Of a DNA stretch of 60,000 bases, positions 19,654 to 32,194 are shown piece by piece (the first letter of the stretch is position 1; the number at the start of each line of letters is the position of its first letter). The position numbers and the translations under genes were made by a program. Source of the DNA: Symsagittifera roscoffensis (taxonomy: Eukaryota > Xenacoelomorpha > Acoela > Convolutidae); the NCBI RefSeq assembly GCF_963678635.1, contig NC_087070.1:38020600-38080599 (forward strand). The letters run 5' to 3'. The notes beneath the pieces are model-generated. The model saw only the letters and a program-made list of their open reading frames with translations. It searched no databases and was not told where the DNA came from.

Positions 19654-20210
19654 ATTTGTAGTTTTTTCATTTGTAAGTGTAAATTATGGCAGTAAGTTTA
19701 CTATACGATGCAGTGATTTAAATACTTTCTTTGTAATTTAAACTTTTTTTCTCAAAAAACTTGACTTTTTTCGAAGTCTCTGTAGGTTCAGAATAGATTC
19801 AGATAGGTAGAAAGTAAAAGTGTCTAATAAATTTTTATTAGATCAAATTAAACAAAATCTTATCGTTTTTGAATTTTTTCGAAAAAATTTTTTTGATAAA
19901 AAATCCAAGTTTTTGCACAAAAACTCTTACCATTGACTTACCATGCACCAAAAAACTAAATACATAACCTTTATTCTACAATCTACACGTAATTAACAAT
20001 TAACTGTTCCCAATTAGATAACGCGCGCCAAAAACTTTGCGAAAAAATTAACAAAAACCAAAAAGTTTTCGTTTTTCTTACCATTATCTTACCATCACAC
20101 AAACCATAAAACCCCTGTATTCCCTATCTTTATACATTGTAGACTCTATACCCAATCTTAATACATAGCCGGAAGACCGGATGCTCTATTCCCTATCTTA
20201 ATACATGTGG
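19654..20210 (+). other. AT-rich 3' flank, copy 2
   Basis: It corresponds to 11,381-11,942 with few differences, including a shorter replacement near 20,112 (CCCCTGTATTCCC). No gene is present. Confidence 0.5.
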
Positions 20211-20640
20211 GTCTTCAGGTTCCCCCCTTGATCAGCCTCAACATCTACTACTGATTTGTGTCCTTTTGTTGTTCTTTTTCGCCATCCCAGACGCATGCTT
20301 CTTGAATGACATCTCTGTGTCCATGTGTACTCCAAGAATATTGATTTCTTCGTTGTTCTGGATCGGAGTGCCCAGGAAACTCAGGCCTGTCGACGCGTTC
20401 CCAGCTGTTTCGACAAGTGCCGCGGTCTTCTCCGTGGAGAGGAGATTTTCATAATCTGCTGACCACTTCTCCACTTGCCGGAGAGCAGGGGCGAGGCGAA
20501 CTGCTGCTTCTGCCACTGTCCTGCCAGACGCTGAGAAGGTGAATTCGTCTGCGAATAGGTCTGCATACACTCCTGGTGCTGAGCTGCAGATCGTTGTTGG
20601 CAGCGTTGCGGTGGCGAGGCAAAAAAGATTAGGTTGTGTT
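20211..20640 (-). mobile_element. Non-LTR reverse transcriptase fragment A, copy 2
   Basis: Minus-strand ORF 20,687-20,238 repeats the ADEFTFSASGRTVAEAA and LGVHMDTEMSFKKHA motifs of the first copy. Confidence 0.65.
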
Positions 20641-21029
20641 CTAGTATTAGGGTTTGTTTTATTGTTTTTTTCCACGCAATCAGGCACCGAAAATAATCAT
20701 TGGACTGGTTCCAGCGGTATATCATAGAAAAATTCACTCTTGATTAGAACGACAGTAAAAAGCCTCAAAACAATTTTCCAAGTGAATAGAAAAAGTGTAA
20801 TAAGTTTTTTGAATTTTAGTGCAACTTCGAGCCACTAAAACTATCGAGTAACGCACATCATTTATGAACATTGGCAATTTAGACTAAAAAATATTGGTCG
20901 TACTAAAAATGAAACCGATTTTAAAAGCATCCTTAAGCGCTTTCTCGGCCATAAAATTCTCCAATCACTTTTAAAAAATTTTGGTGCAAAAACTTAGGAA
21001 AAGTTATAGAACGTTTTTTTCCAGCCGAG

Positions 21030-22830
21030 CATATTATTTTCATATAGCCTCCTGGTTGATAAAAGATGTCTAGGAATGACTTTTTTTTGCTACAATTAAC
21101 TTCTGAATTCACTGAGTGATCTATTGTGATCTATCAATTGGTACTGCTTCGTCTTTCTCTTGAAAACTTTTCTTTAGTTTTTTCTTTGGAATTTTTGGCA
21201 AATTGTGACAAGTCTGTTTTCTTTACGCAGTGGATTTGTTGAAATTTTTTGAACGACTCTGGGGTTTTGCTTGTATGTGTTTTCTTGTTTCTATGCAATT
21301 TAAGTACTCCGTAAACAAGAAATATTAACTATCCTTTTTTTTCAGGCAATCCAAAGATTTCAGAAGATTTTTTTTCGTTACCAATAACTCTGCAGGAAAT
21401 ATTTCGATTTTGTTAATACAGCTTCTGCTCAACAGACTGATCAGCAGACTTTGATTCCTCAGTTAATTTGCTTATTTATTCTTTTCAGTTGTGAAACTTG
21501 TAAATTTGTGAGTAAATTACGCTATATGTTAAATAGTGAAAGCTTATATTTGTAAATTTGTTAGTAAATTGCGCTATATGTTAAATAGTGAACGCTTGAA
21601 AGCTTGTATCTTGATCCAACAAAATTCCTAGATATCTGCATGATTTCAAAACGTTAAATTCGAGATTATTATGAAAAACTGAGACTATTCTATTTGAACT
21701 GTTGAATAAAGAAAATTCTTTTTTATCGGAATTCAAAGAATGACTGCTCTTTTTCATGTAAGTGTTGACGTCATCTTGCTTTTTTTTAGCGTGTTCAAGC
21801 AATATTTTTGAACACTTTGACTCACTATTAGACTGCCATTGTCTACAAAATGAATACCTTGATTTGATGAATCAAATTTGAATGAAAATCTTTAACATAG
21901 AGCATGAAAACTATTGGTCCGAAAATTGGCCTTTGTGGCACTCCGTTATTCAAGGCTTCCATTTGGATTTTTTTTTCATTTTTAGTTTCTATTGGCAATT
22001 TTTCACAAAAATGTTCAAAAATTATTAAAGCCACTTTTGAGAAAACCATTTCAGTTTTTTGGTGAAAAATGTCGTGACATTTTGAAATAAGCAATTTTGA
22101 AAGATCCAAAAAAAATCTGCAGACATATCTCCATTGCGACCATTAAAATCAAGTATTTCCATTAACAAAATTGCAGCGTTGAGTGATGATTTCTATGTAA
22201 AAACCGAACCGCATATTCTTTAAAAGCCTGTTTTTGTCATTATATTCAGTTGATTGTGTTATTAAAACTCTTTCAAAAAGATTAGAATAAATTGGGGGGC
22301 AGAAATTTGTCAAAAGTTTTCCGCTACCCTATCGTTTTTTCGGTAAATTGGTGTTATATCAAATTTTCTATAGCTCTTCAGGAAGTATAATTGACTCGAT
22401 GCATTCATTTGTTACGAAATGTATGTCTTCACCCGTTGCAATTTTTGAACATTTAATGCTCTATGATGGTATGTTCATATGGCCAGCGGCTTCATTTCTT
22501 TGTAAACTATCACTAACAGAAAGAAGTCTTGAACAATGAAAAAATCTAGCCGTGAACTCTGAACAAAATTTGCTTTTTTACCAAATTCTGCGAAAGCTCA
22601 ATGTCACGCTAATGCTAGGTCAAATTGATTATGTGTTCGCCTGAAGGAGAAAGTAAAGGAGTAATTTTTTCGTGTGTTTGTTACATTTTCTGTTTTTGTG
22701 TCGGCAAAGTTCCATTTCTTTTTGGTCTTTACCATTTTGTGAGAAAGTGTAAGGCGATGACCCGTCTCAGCGTTTTTCAAAAACCTAATTTCATATAGCC
22801 TCCTGGTTAATAAAAGAAGTCTAGGAATGA
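21030..22830 (-). mobile_element. Degenerate non-LTR retrotransposon B, copy 2 (3' part)
   Basis: It is an almost exact copy of 12,760-14,559 on the minus strand, with the GVPQRPIFGPIVFMLYV motif in ORF 22,109-21,843. It is cut at the same composite junction at 22,831. Confidence 0.7.
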
Positions 22831-23271
22831 GCTCCAATAAGAAGAGTAGCTGTTGCAATGAATACAAATTCAGCTGTTGCAGGTTCTTTTTATGAAAATC
22901 CTTTCAATTATCAACAATTTCATTTGAGAGAGCTTAGAACTATTCGGGGTGGAAGAGCAATTATTTCATTAGATACAACTTCTCCTTGTCGACCCTATGT
23001 TACAACAATGAAAGCAATGCAGTTTAACGAAGATTTTCCAGCTCTTCCTATGGAAGATTTTCAAAATCACTATATTCTAGTTTTCGACTTGACTTCACTA
23101 CAGGATGCCGCTGAACACTTGCATTATCCAGAACTTAGTGGAGAAAGCTTGAGATTAGAAATGTTTTTTTTTCAGTTTCCCTTGGAGCAAGTAACGGAAG
23201 TGATAGTCTTGGGAGAAAGACTATCAAATGTTCAAATTGACAAATTCGGAACAGTCGCTAAAAATGTTTAG
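22831..23271 (+). pseudogene. MCP C-terminal fragment at the unit junction, copy 4a
   Basis: Copy of 14,560-15,000 offset by 8,271 bp, with the same protein sequence from 22,858. Confidence 0.8.
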
Positions 23272-23524
23272 TTTTTTTGAGTTTTCAGGTTCCTATAAAA
23301 ATATTGTAGCTTTTTTGGGACTTTTCATTGTGATTGTCTCTGTACTATATATCTTGTTTTTCTTCAGACCTAAATCTCCAGAAAAAGCAGCTAATGAATG
23401 CTGTTTAATTGAAAACCCAAGACATTTCTTCAACCTAGACTGTAAATCAGTGTTCAACAAATTTTGTCCAGTTCACAAGTTTTGTGTATGGGACTTTGTT
23501 GATTCAGTACCCAAATGCGAGTAA
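23264..23524 (+). CDS. Cys-rich single-pass membrane protein, copy 4a
   Basis: Copy of 14,993-15,253 with an identical product. No second exon, because integrase sequence follows. Confidence 0.65.
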   Translation: MFSFFEFSGSYKNIVAFLGLFIVIVSVLYILFFFRPKSPEKAANECCLIENPRHFFNLDCKSVFNKFCPVHKFCVWDFVDSVPKCE

Positions 23525-24020
23525 ATCAATAACTTACACTTTGCAAGCTTTCAAAAAAATGATTTCTCAAAAAAACACTCCTGAAAAGCTTTGGGTTGAT
23601 AAAGGAACGGAATATGGAGGAACTTTCAAAAAATTTTGCAAGGAAAAAAGCATTGAAGTTTACTCAACCATGAGTGAAACAAAAGCTGCATTTGCAGAGA
23701 GAGCCATTCAATCAGACTATCAAATGTTCAAATTGACAAATTCGGAACAGTCGCTAAAAATGTTTAGTTTTTTTGAGTTTTCAGGTTCCTATAAAAATAT
23801 TGTAGCTTTTTTGGGACTTTTCATTGTGATTGTCTGTGTACTATATATCTTGTTTTTCTTCAGACCTAAATCTCCAGAAAAAGCAGCTAATGAATGCTGT
23901 TTAATTGAAAACCCAAGACATTTCTTCAACCTAGACTGTATATCAGTGTTCAACAAATTTTGTCCAGTTCACAAGTTTTGTGTATGGGACTTTGTTGATT
24001 CAGTACCCAAATGCGAGTAA
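23484..24020 (+). pseudogene. Chimeric integrase-membrane protein ORF, copy 2
   Basis: Same 178-codon fusion as at 15,213-15,749, with an identical product. The included membrane-protein copy starts at 23,760. Preservation without change in both units reflects recent duplication and does not by itself show selection. Confidence 0.6.
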
Positions 24021-24030
24021 GTCAATAACT

Positions 24031-24599
24031 TACACTTTGCAAGCTTTCAAAAAATTGATTTCTCAAAAAAACACTCCTGAAAAGCTTTGGGTTGATAAAG
24101 GAACGGAATATGGAGGAACTTTCAAAAAATTTTGCAAGGAAAAAAGCATTGAAGTTTACTCAACTATGAGTGAAACAAAAGCTGCATTTGCAGAGAGAGC
24201 CATTCAATCATTAAAACACATTTTTTACCGCTACATAGAAGATCATGGTGAAAAATTCATTATCAAGTTGCCGCAAGTTGTGTTTACAATGAATTTTCGC
24301 ATCAATAGATCTATTGGGAAATCACCTAGAGATATCAAGAATACTGATTTCCTCTCAATTTTGTACAATAAACCTCTAACAAGGTATAAGAAACTAAAAT
24401 TCAAAGTTGGAGACATAGTGAGAATTTCAAAGAATGATATTCCGTTCCGAAAAGGATATAAACCACAATTTACAGATGAATTTTTTGAAATTTCGTCATT
24501 TCTACAAAAAAGCCTCCAACATACATCATCAAAGATCTCGACAAAGAGGAAATTCGTGGAAAATTTTATGAAAAAGAGCTTAGAAAATGTTCTGATTAA
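24031..24599 (+). pseudogene. Integrase C-half, array copy 4
   Basis: As copy 3, with Ile for Arg in the KVGD.VRIS segment, Ser for Pro next to the shared frame change, and Glu retained where copy 3 has Lys. Confidence 0.75.
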
Positions 24600-24641
24600 A
24601 GGTAAACCATTTTTAAACTAAATTTTTACCGATCAGTTGTC

Positions 24642-25468
24642 ATGGATTCTTTCACTATTGAGTTGGTTTCCCACGCTTCTTTTAATTGTTATCCGAATAA
24701 TAATCTTAGTTCTTTTACAAATTTTCTACCTGAACAAATACATTTGAAAGGAGAATGGGAGGTTGCTATTTCGGAAATATCATACCCTTCTTAGTACCAA
24801 AATGTTACAGAGGGAAAGTTTACATTCGTAGATGGAAGAGAAAGTTCTGAGGAGAAAAGAAAGATTGTACCGATGAACATTGAACCAGGATTGTATCCAA
24901 GTATTGTTGATATAGTTGTAGCCATGAACAACAAAATTCGAGAACGTCTAGGAGCTCAAACTTTGAATATAACGGAATCTATGTATCAGTAGATAAAATT
25001 ACACAAAAAGTTGCTGTTCATTTACCTGAGAGTCAATCAGTGTTTATAATTCAGAGTGCTGATTTGAGCCACATTTTTGGTTGTGATTTAGAACAAAATT
25101 AAACAGGGGTTATAATGAAAGGAAAAGGTCCACATTATCCTCAGTATTCTTACGACATTATACGAATACATTCCCTATTGATATAAAGTGATATTATAGA
25201 ATATAACATAGTTGGTGATACAAAAACTCCCTTATTGCGTTGTATTCCATTTATCTCCAAAGTGAAGAGTGGAGATATCATTTCTACAAGACAGTACATG
25301 AATTATCAATCCTTTACAAATTTACAGTTTAAAAAGCTGTTGAAAAATTCTTTCCATAGTATCAAGATAGAACTAAGAGATAGTACAGGCGAAAAAATTC
25401 CTTTTGTGTCCGTAGGAATCACTCGAGTTGTTCTCTTGTTCCGCAAGATTTCGAATAATCTTTTTTGA
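24642..25468 (+). pseudogene. Penton/minor-capsid-like protein, copy 4, broken
   Basis: It has the same lesions as copy 3: early TAG, the shared frame change, and TAA changes. The terminal part is open at 25,235-25,468. Confidence 0.6.
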
Positions 25469-25485
25469 TTTAAACTTCATACGAA

Positions 25486-25854
25486 ATGGTTGCTCAAAAA
25501 TCAGCTAATTTCCCTATTTTTCGAGGACATGCAAGACAGCGTGGAAGAGGTTTTGGAGCTCTTGCACAAACTCTTGGGAGAACTGCAATCCCCTTTATTA
25601 AAAAATATATAGTCCCAGCGGCAAAAAGAATTGGGGCAGATTTGTTTGAAATTGCTGCTCCAGAGATTGGGGAAGTTGTTAGTGGACGTAAAAACTCAAA
25701 ACATTTGCAAAAAATGTCGGAACAAAAACAGTTCGGAAACAATTGGGAGGTAGAAAAAAGAAATCTAAGCGTAAAACAGCTAGAACCAGATCCATTTCTC
25801 GAAAAAGCAGATCGAATAACAGTCGCTCTCGCAAAGACATTTTTGACAATATAA
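25486..25854 (+). pseudogene. Basic core protein, copy 4, frameshifted
   Basis: It has the same one-base loss as copy 3 and an identical product; the basic tail is lost. Confidence 0.7.
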
Positions 25855-25855
25855 A

Positions 25856-27188
25856 ATGAGTGTAAACCAAAGCCATTTTCGGTACGGGGCTTTTACAAAT
25901 TCTTCATTGGAGATTTTTGATAAAGTCCCAGTTTTGGAAACAATTATGTCATCTTACACACAAGAAGTATTCCCCAGTACTTCTCTGGATGAAAGCAGTA
26001 TTGAGTTTGAATTTGAAACGGATCGTAACCTCTACTTGGATATGCGTGATACCCATCTTAGCTTAAAGCTTCAACTATTTAAAGAAAGATTGTTTGATGC
26101 TTTCAAAAAAGAAAAAGCAGAACATAAAGCAAAATCGGAGGAAGATTCAGATGAGGAACCACAAATTTACTTAACTTATGTAAACAATCTACTACATTCT
26201 CTATTCTCCAACTGTGAAATTTATTTTAACAATACAATGGTTTACAATGCCAATGGATTATATCCTCATAAGGCACAGATATCGACCGCAGTGAAGTAAT
26301 TCGTCAGCAGTGACTAATAAAGGAATTCTTGCTTGTCATGGATACAGTTTTGAAGAAAATCCTGATGCATTTGATATGTATCCATTCACTGATAGAGCAA
26401 ATTCCTTGGGAACAGGGATGTTTTTTTCACTCTATGGGAGGCTCGCCATTGATTTGTTTACTTGCGAAAAACTGTTGCTACCAAATACCAAAGTTCGAAT
26501 TAAACTTATTCGAGCTAGACCTAATTTTTACATGTTATCTGATAATCCAAATGTCAGTCTGAAAATAGTTGATTGTTCTTTGTTTACTAGAAGAATTTTA
26601 GTTGCTGAACCTAATCATCAGTACTTGCAATGGAATCTGGAAAGAGAACCTGCTCAATACAATTACATGGAAACTATAGCAAGAACCTTTATCATTCCAT
26701 CTCGTCAAAACCAATTCATACAAGAAAATATATTCAATAACGCTCCAATAAGAAGAGTAGCTGTTGCAATGAATACAAATTCAGCTGTTGCAGGTTCTTT
26801 TTATGAAAATCCTTTCAATTATCAACAATTTCATTTGAGAGAGCTTAGAATTATTCGGGGTGGAAGAGCAATTATTTCATTAGATACAACTTCTCCTTGT
26901 CGACCCTATGTTACAACAATGAAAGCAATGCAGTTTAACGAAAATTTTCCAGCTCTTCCTATGGAATGGAAGATTTTCAAAATCACTATATTCTAGTTTT
27001 CGACTTGACTTCACTACAGGATGCCGCTGAACACTTGCATTATCCAGAACTTAGTGGAGAAAGCTTGAGATTAGAAATGATTTTTTTTTCAGTTTCCCTT
27101 AGAGCAAGTAACGGAAGTGATAGTCTTGGGAGAAAGACTATCAAATGTTCAAATTGACATATTCGGAACAATCGCTAAAAATGTTTAG
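25856..27188 (+). pseudogene. MCP copy 4, three frame breaks
   Basis: It shares the replaced segment near 26,281-26,309. It adds a five-base direct repeat near 26,966 (CTATGGAATGGAAG), and an inserted A before the nine-T run near 27,080. ORFs are 25,856-26,299, 26,310-26,996 and 26,966-27,157. It is the most decayed MCP copy. Confidence 0.75.
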
Positions 27189-27539
27189 TTTTTTTGAGTT
27201 TTCAGGTTCCTATAAAAATATTGTAGCTTTTTTGGGACTTTTCATTGTGATTGTCTCTGTACTATATATCTTGTTTTTCTTCAGACCTAAATCTCCAGAA
27301 AAAGCAGCTAATGAATGCTGTTTAAATGAAAACCCAAGACATTTCTTCAACCTAGACTGTAAATCAGTGTTCAGCAAATTTTGTACAGTTCACAAGTTTT
27401 GTGTATGGGACTTTGTTGATTCAATACCCAAATGCGAGTAAGTCAATAACTTTAGGATTTTCCATCCTAAATTACAATATCATACTTTCTATTTCTTTGT
27501 TTTAGATGTAAATCAACTATTATTTGCGAAAATGGATAA
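27181..27539 (+). CDS. Cys-rich membrane protein, spliced form, copy 4c (exons 27181-27437, 27506-27539)
   Basis: Donor at 27,438, acceptor ending at 27,505, second exon ending at the protease start. Ile replaces Val near the end of exon 1. All Cys are kept. Confidence 0.65.
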
Positions 27540-27930
27540 TTTTTCACTTCTGCAAATTATTGAAAGAATTCGTGAGCTCAGGTTCAAGTACATGGGATCT
27601 TACCCCTCTGATAAAGTACCTCAACTAACAAAATACCGTTTTGCAATTGTTAACTCAGCTCCAAGCAATGATAGAGGGGAGCACTGGATCATGATGGCTC
27701 GATTGGATAAAACTTACTATTTTGCTGATTCTTTGGGTCGGAAAAGAACAACTTATTCCTTTCTAACAAAAAAATATCGGCGAATGGTTCCTCGAAAGCT
27801 ACAAAAAACTGATAATTTGTGTGGATTTTACGCAATTTATTCAGCATTTCTTCTTATTAAATTCTACCAGACAAACTTGAATAATATTCATGATGTGCAT
27901 GTTTTGAATTTTATAAGTAATTTTATGTAA
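27532..27930 (+). CDS. Adenain/Ulp1-like cysteine protease, copy 3
   Basis: The product is identical to copy 2 (Arg36). All four expected active-site residues are present. Confidence 0.75.
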   Translation: MDNFSLLQIIERIRELRFKYMGSYPSDKVPQLTKYRFAIVNSAPSNDRGEHWIMMARLDKTYYFADSLGRKRTTYSFLTKKYRRMVPRKLQKTDNLCGFYAIYSAFLLIKFYQTNLNNIHDVHVLNFISNFM

Positions 27931-28488
27931 ATTTGTAGTTTTTTCATTTGTAAGTGTAAATTATGGCAGTAAGTTTACTATACGATGCAGTGATTTAAAT
28001 ACTTTCTTTGTAATTTAAACTTTTTTTCTCAAAAAACTTGACTTTTTTCGAAGTCTCTGTAGGTTCAGAATAGATTCAGATAGGTAGAAAGTAAAAGTGT
28101 CTAATAAATTTTTATTAGATCAAATTAAACAAAATCTTATCGTTTTTGAATTTTTTCGAAAAAATTTTTTTGATAAAAAATCCAAGTTTTTGCACAAAAA
28201 CTCTTACCATTGACTTACCATGCACCAAAAAACTAAATACATAACCTTTATTCTACAATCTACACGTAATTAACAATTAACTGTTCCCAATTAGATAACG
28301 CGCGCCAAAAACTTTGCGAAAAAATTAACAAAAACCAAAAAGTTTTCGTTTTTCTTACCATTATCTTACCATCACACAAACCATAAAACCATACCATCGG
28401 TATTCCCTATCTTTATACATTGTAGACTCTATACCCAATCTTAATACATAGCCGGAAGACCGGATGCTCTATTCCCTATCTTAATACA
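27931..28488 (+). other. AT-rich 3' flank, copy 3
   Basis: It corresponds to 11,381-11,942 and 19,654-20,210. No gene is present. Confidence 0.5.
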
Positions 28489-28920
28489 TGTGGGTCTTCA
28501 GGTTCCCCCCTTGATCAGCCTCAACATCTACTACTGATTTGTGTCCTTTTGTTGATCTTTTTCGCCATCCCAGACGCATGCTTCTTGAATGACATCTCTG
28601 TGTCCATGTGTACTCCAAGAATATTGATTTCTTCGTTGTTCTGGATTGGAGTGCCCAGGAAACTCAGGCCTGTCGACGCGTTCCCAGTTGTTTCGACAAG
28701 TGCCGCGGTCTTCTCCGTGGAGAGGAGATTTTCATAATCTGCTGACCACTTCTCCACTTCCCGGAGAGCAGGGGAGAGGCGAACTGCTGCTTCTGTTACT
28801 GTCCTGCCAGACGCTGAGATGGTGAATTTGTCTGCGAATTGAGAATTGGTCTGCATACACTCCTGGTGCTGAGCTGCAGATCCTTGTTGGCAGCGTTGCG
28901 GTGGCGAGGCAAAAAAGATT
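28489..28920 (-). mobile_element. Non-LTR reverse transcriptase fragment A, copy 3
   Basis: On the minus strand the same thumb motif is present (LGVHMDTEMSFKKHA). A small replaced stretch near 28,838-28,852 alters the region of the catalytic box compared with copies 1 and 2. Confidence 0.65.
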
Positions 28921-29329
28921 AGGTTGTGTTCTAGTATTAGGGTATGTTTTATTGTTTTTTTCCACGCAATCAGGCACCGAAAATAATCATTGGACTGGTT
29001 CCAGCGGTATATCATAGAAAAATTCACTCTTGATTAGAACGACAGTAAAAAGCCTCAAAACAATTTTCCAAGTGAATAGAAAAAGTGTAATAAGTTTTTT
29101 GAATTTTAGTGCAACTTCGAGCCACTAAAACTATCGAGTAACGCACATCATAATATAAACATTGGCAATTTAGACTAAAGAATATTGATCGTACTAAAAA
29201 TGAAACCGATTTTGAAAGCTTCCTTAAGCGCTTTCTCGGCCATAAAGTTTCCAATCACTTTTTAAAATTTTTGGTGCAAAAACTTAGGAAAAATTATAGA
29301 ACTTTTTTTCCAGCAGAACATATTAATTT

Positions 29330-32194
29330 CATATAGCCTCCTGGTTAATAAAAGATGTCTAGGAATGACTTCTTTTAGAAAGCATTATTTATTTATATTG
29401 AGCTGCAGTTGCACCAAATGTTTACTTATTTTTTAATTAGCCTTCTAGGAAATTTTTTTTTGCAACAATCAACTTCTGAATTCACTGAGTGATCTATTGT
29501 GATCTATCAATTGGTACTGCTTCGTTTTTCTCTTGAAAACATGTCTATATTTTTTTTGAATTTTTGCAAGTTGTGACAAGTCTGATTTCTTTACGCAGTT
29601 GATTCGTTGAATTTTTTTTGACCGATTCTGGGGTTTTGCTTGTAGTGTTTTCTTGTTTCTATGCAATTTAAATACTCCGTAAACAAGAAATATTAACTAT
29701 CTTTTTTTTCAGGCAATCCAAAGATTTCAGAAGATTCTTTTTCGTTACCAATAACTCTGCAGGAAATATTTCGATTTTGTTAATACAGCTTCTGCTCAAC
29801 AGACTGATCAGCAGACTTTGATTTCCCAGTTAATTTGCTTATTTATTCTTTTCAGTTGTGAAACTTGTAAATTTGTAATAAAATTTCGCTATATGTTAAA
29901 TAGTGAACGCTTATATTTGTAAATTTGTAAGTAAATTGCGCTATATGTAAAATAGTGAACGCTTGAAAGCTTGTATCTTGATCCAACAAAATTCCTAGAT
30001 ATCTGCATGATTTTGAAACGTTAATTTTGAGATTATTATGAAAAACTGAGACTATACTATTTGAACTGTTGAATAAAGAAAAATCTTTTTTATCGGAATT
30101 CAAAGATTGACTGCTCTTTTTTCATGTAAGCGTTGACGTCATCTCGCATTTTTTTAACGTGTTCAAGCAATAGTTTTGATTACGTTTGACTCACTATCAG
30201 ACTGGCATTATCTGCAAAATGAAAACCTTGATTTTGATGAATTAAATTTGAATGAAAATCTTCAACATAGAGAATGAAAACTATTGGTCCGAAAATTGGC
30301 CTTGTGGCACTCAGTGATTCAAGGCTTCCATTTGAATTTTGTTTTTGTCATTTTTAGTTTCTAATGGCGATTTTTCGAAAAAAATGTTCAAAAAGTATTA
30401 CAGCCACTTTTGAGAAAGCCATTTCAGTTTTTTGGTAAAAAGTGTCGTGATATTTTGAAATAAGCGCTTTTGAAAGATCCAAAAAAAAACAGCTGCAGAC
30501 ACATCTTCATTGCGACCATCAAAATCAAAAATTTCCGTTAACAAAACTGCAGCGTCGAGTGATGATTTCTATGTAAAAACCGAATCGCATATTGTTTAAA
30601 AGCCTGTTTTTGTCATCATATTCAGTTGATTGTGTTCTTAACACTCTTTCAAAAAAATTAGGATAAATCGGCGTGACAGAAATTTGTCAAAAATTTTCCG
30701 CTACCCTATCGGTTTTTTTTGGTAAATTGGTGTTATATCATATTTTCTTTAGCTCTTCAGAAAAAAAATAATTGACTCGGAGATTTCATTTGTTACGAAA
30801 TGTATGCGTTCACCCGTTGCAAGTTTTGAGCATTTAATGCTCTATGATGGTATGTTCATATGGCCAGCGGCTTAATTTTTTTTGTAAACTATCAACTAGC
30901 AGAGAGAAGTCTTGAACAATTAAAAAATCCAGCCGTGAACGCTGAACAAAATCTGCTTTTTTTACCAAGTTCTGCGAATGCTCAATTTTACGGATTTGCT
31001 ATGTCAAACTGATTATGTGTTCGCCTGAAGGAGAAAGGAAAGAATTTATTTTTTCGTGTGTTTGTTACATTTTCTAACTTTGTGTCGGCAAAGTTCCATT
31101 GTTTTTTGGTCTTTAACATTTTGTGAGAAGTTGTAATGTGATGACCCTTCTCAGCGTTTTTCAAAATCCTATTAACAACGTTTCTTTGTTTGTTATAAAA
31201 TAACTCACTCGCATCTGTGCAATATTATTTGCAATTGTTAACACCGATACTTTTCATTGATGATCAGCTCTATGTATTTTGTGAACCACGGTTTGTTTTT
31301 TCAAGATTCTTCAATCCAACTTTTTTCCTTATTATTGGGCAGTTTTTTATCCAAATTATTTTCGAATATATCAATAAAAAGGGAACACATAGGTTGGATT
31401 CTTAACTGAGCGAAACGTGATCACTGTTAATTCGAGATTTACAACAGTTGAAATTACGAGTCTGCTGTGTTGACATGAAACAGTGATTAATGAGCGAGTA
31501 AGGTGTATCCAATCAGGCGAGAGTATCACATTTGATGAATTTGATTTAAAATTTTCCCCAAGGTTACTCAACTTGGCTAGGTGTTGGTTTGAAAAATCAT
31601 CTGCAGAAAAGTAAACAAAAAGCAAAACTTCATTTGTTGTTTGGTAAGTAATCGTTTTTTTAGGTTAATTTTTTAAGGTTAGGAAACTCTACTAAGAATT
31701 TATTGAGACAAAAAAATCAAAAGGCTTTTTTGGGTAAAAAGTTGACTACTTTCTATCCAAAATGATTAAAAACTTTTTTATTCATTGTGCTTAGGTCATC
31801 TTTTTTTCAATATATAATTTTAGGGGCCCATACTCCAATACCACTACCCTTGATAACTCCTGGCAATTTTCTCGGCCTGTGTGGTAAAATTAAATGTGGG
31901 GTTAAGAAATTTTTGTGTTATTTGATTTTCCTCTAGACAAGTTTCAGTGAAAATGGAAAAGCTTATATCCGGTAATTTTTCCAATAGGTTTTGTAGTTCA
32001 TCAAGTTTGTTTTGACCTTGTTGACGTTTTTTTAAGAAACAACCAGCAATTTTTTTCCCTCTTATTTGATCCATTAAGCTTTCAAAAGCCTTTGTCATCC
32101 GGCGCGGATTGACAAACGTAATCATATTTATATAAAAACTCACAAAGATGAGTAAGCCGTTTTGTTTGCTCGGTTGACCTTGTAAAGATGCCAA
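29330..32194 (-). mobile_element. Non-LTR retrotransposon B, longest copy with endonuclease region
   Basis: This is the minus-strand element seen truncated in units 1 and 2, here extending 5' past 31,150. ORF 32,194-31,844 contains NKLDELQNLLEKLPDISFSI followed by FTETCLEENQ, the start of an APE-type endonuclease domain. ORF 31,625-31,371 is the following region. The reverse transcriptase zone lies at about 30,500-29,850, with CRYLGILLDQDTSFQ at about 29,970. Numerous stops mean it is dead. It also keeps about 100 bp near 29,368-29,460 that units 1 and 2 lack. Confidence 0.7.

Larger units (their letters stand above)
14560..31160 (+). repeat. 8.27-kb tandem duplication of capsid module plus retroelements
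   Basis: Unit 1 is 14,560-22,830 and unit 2 is 22,831-about 31,160. The offset is 8271 bp for most features (14,587/22,858; 17,585/25,856) and 8277 bp at the protease. The first 3.7 kb of the two units are nearly identical. Towards the right the retroelement part diverges more, and unit 2 runs on into the longer retrotransposon B. The block 8,973-14,520 is homologous to the right two thirds of each unit. Confidence 0.85.
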
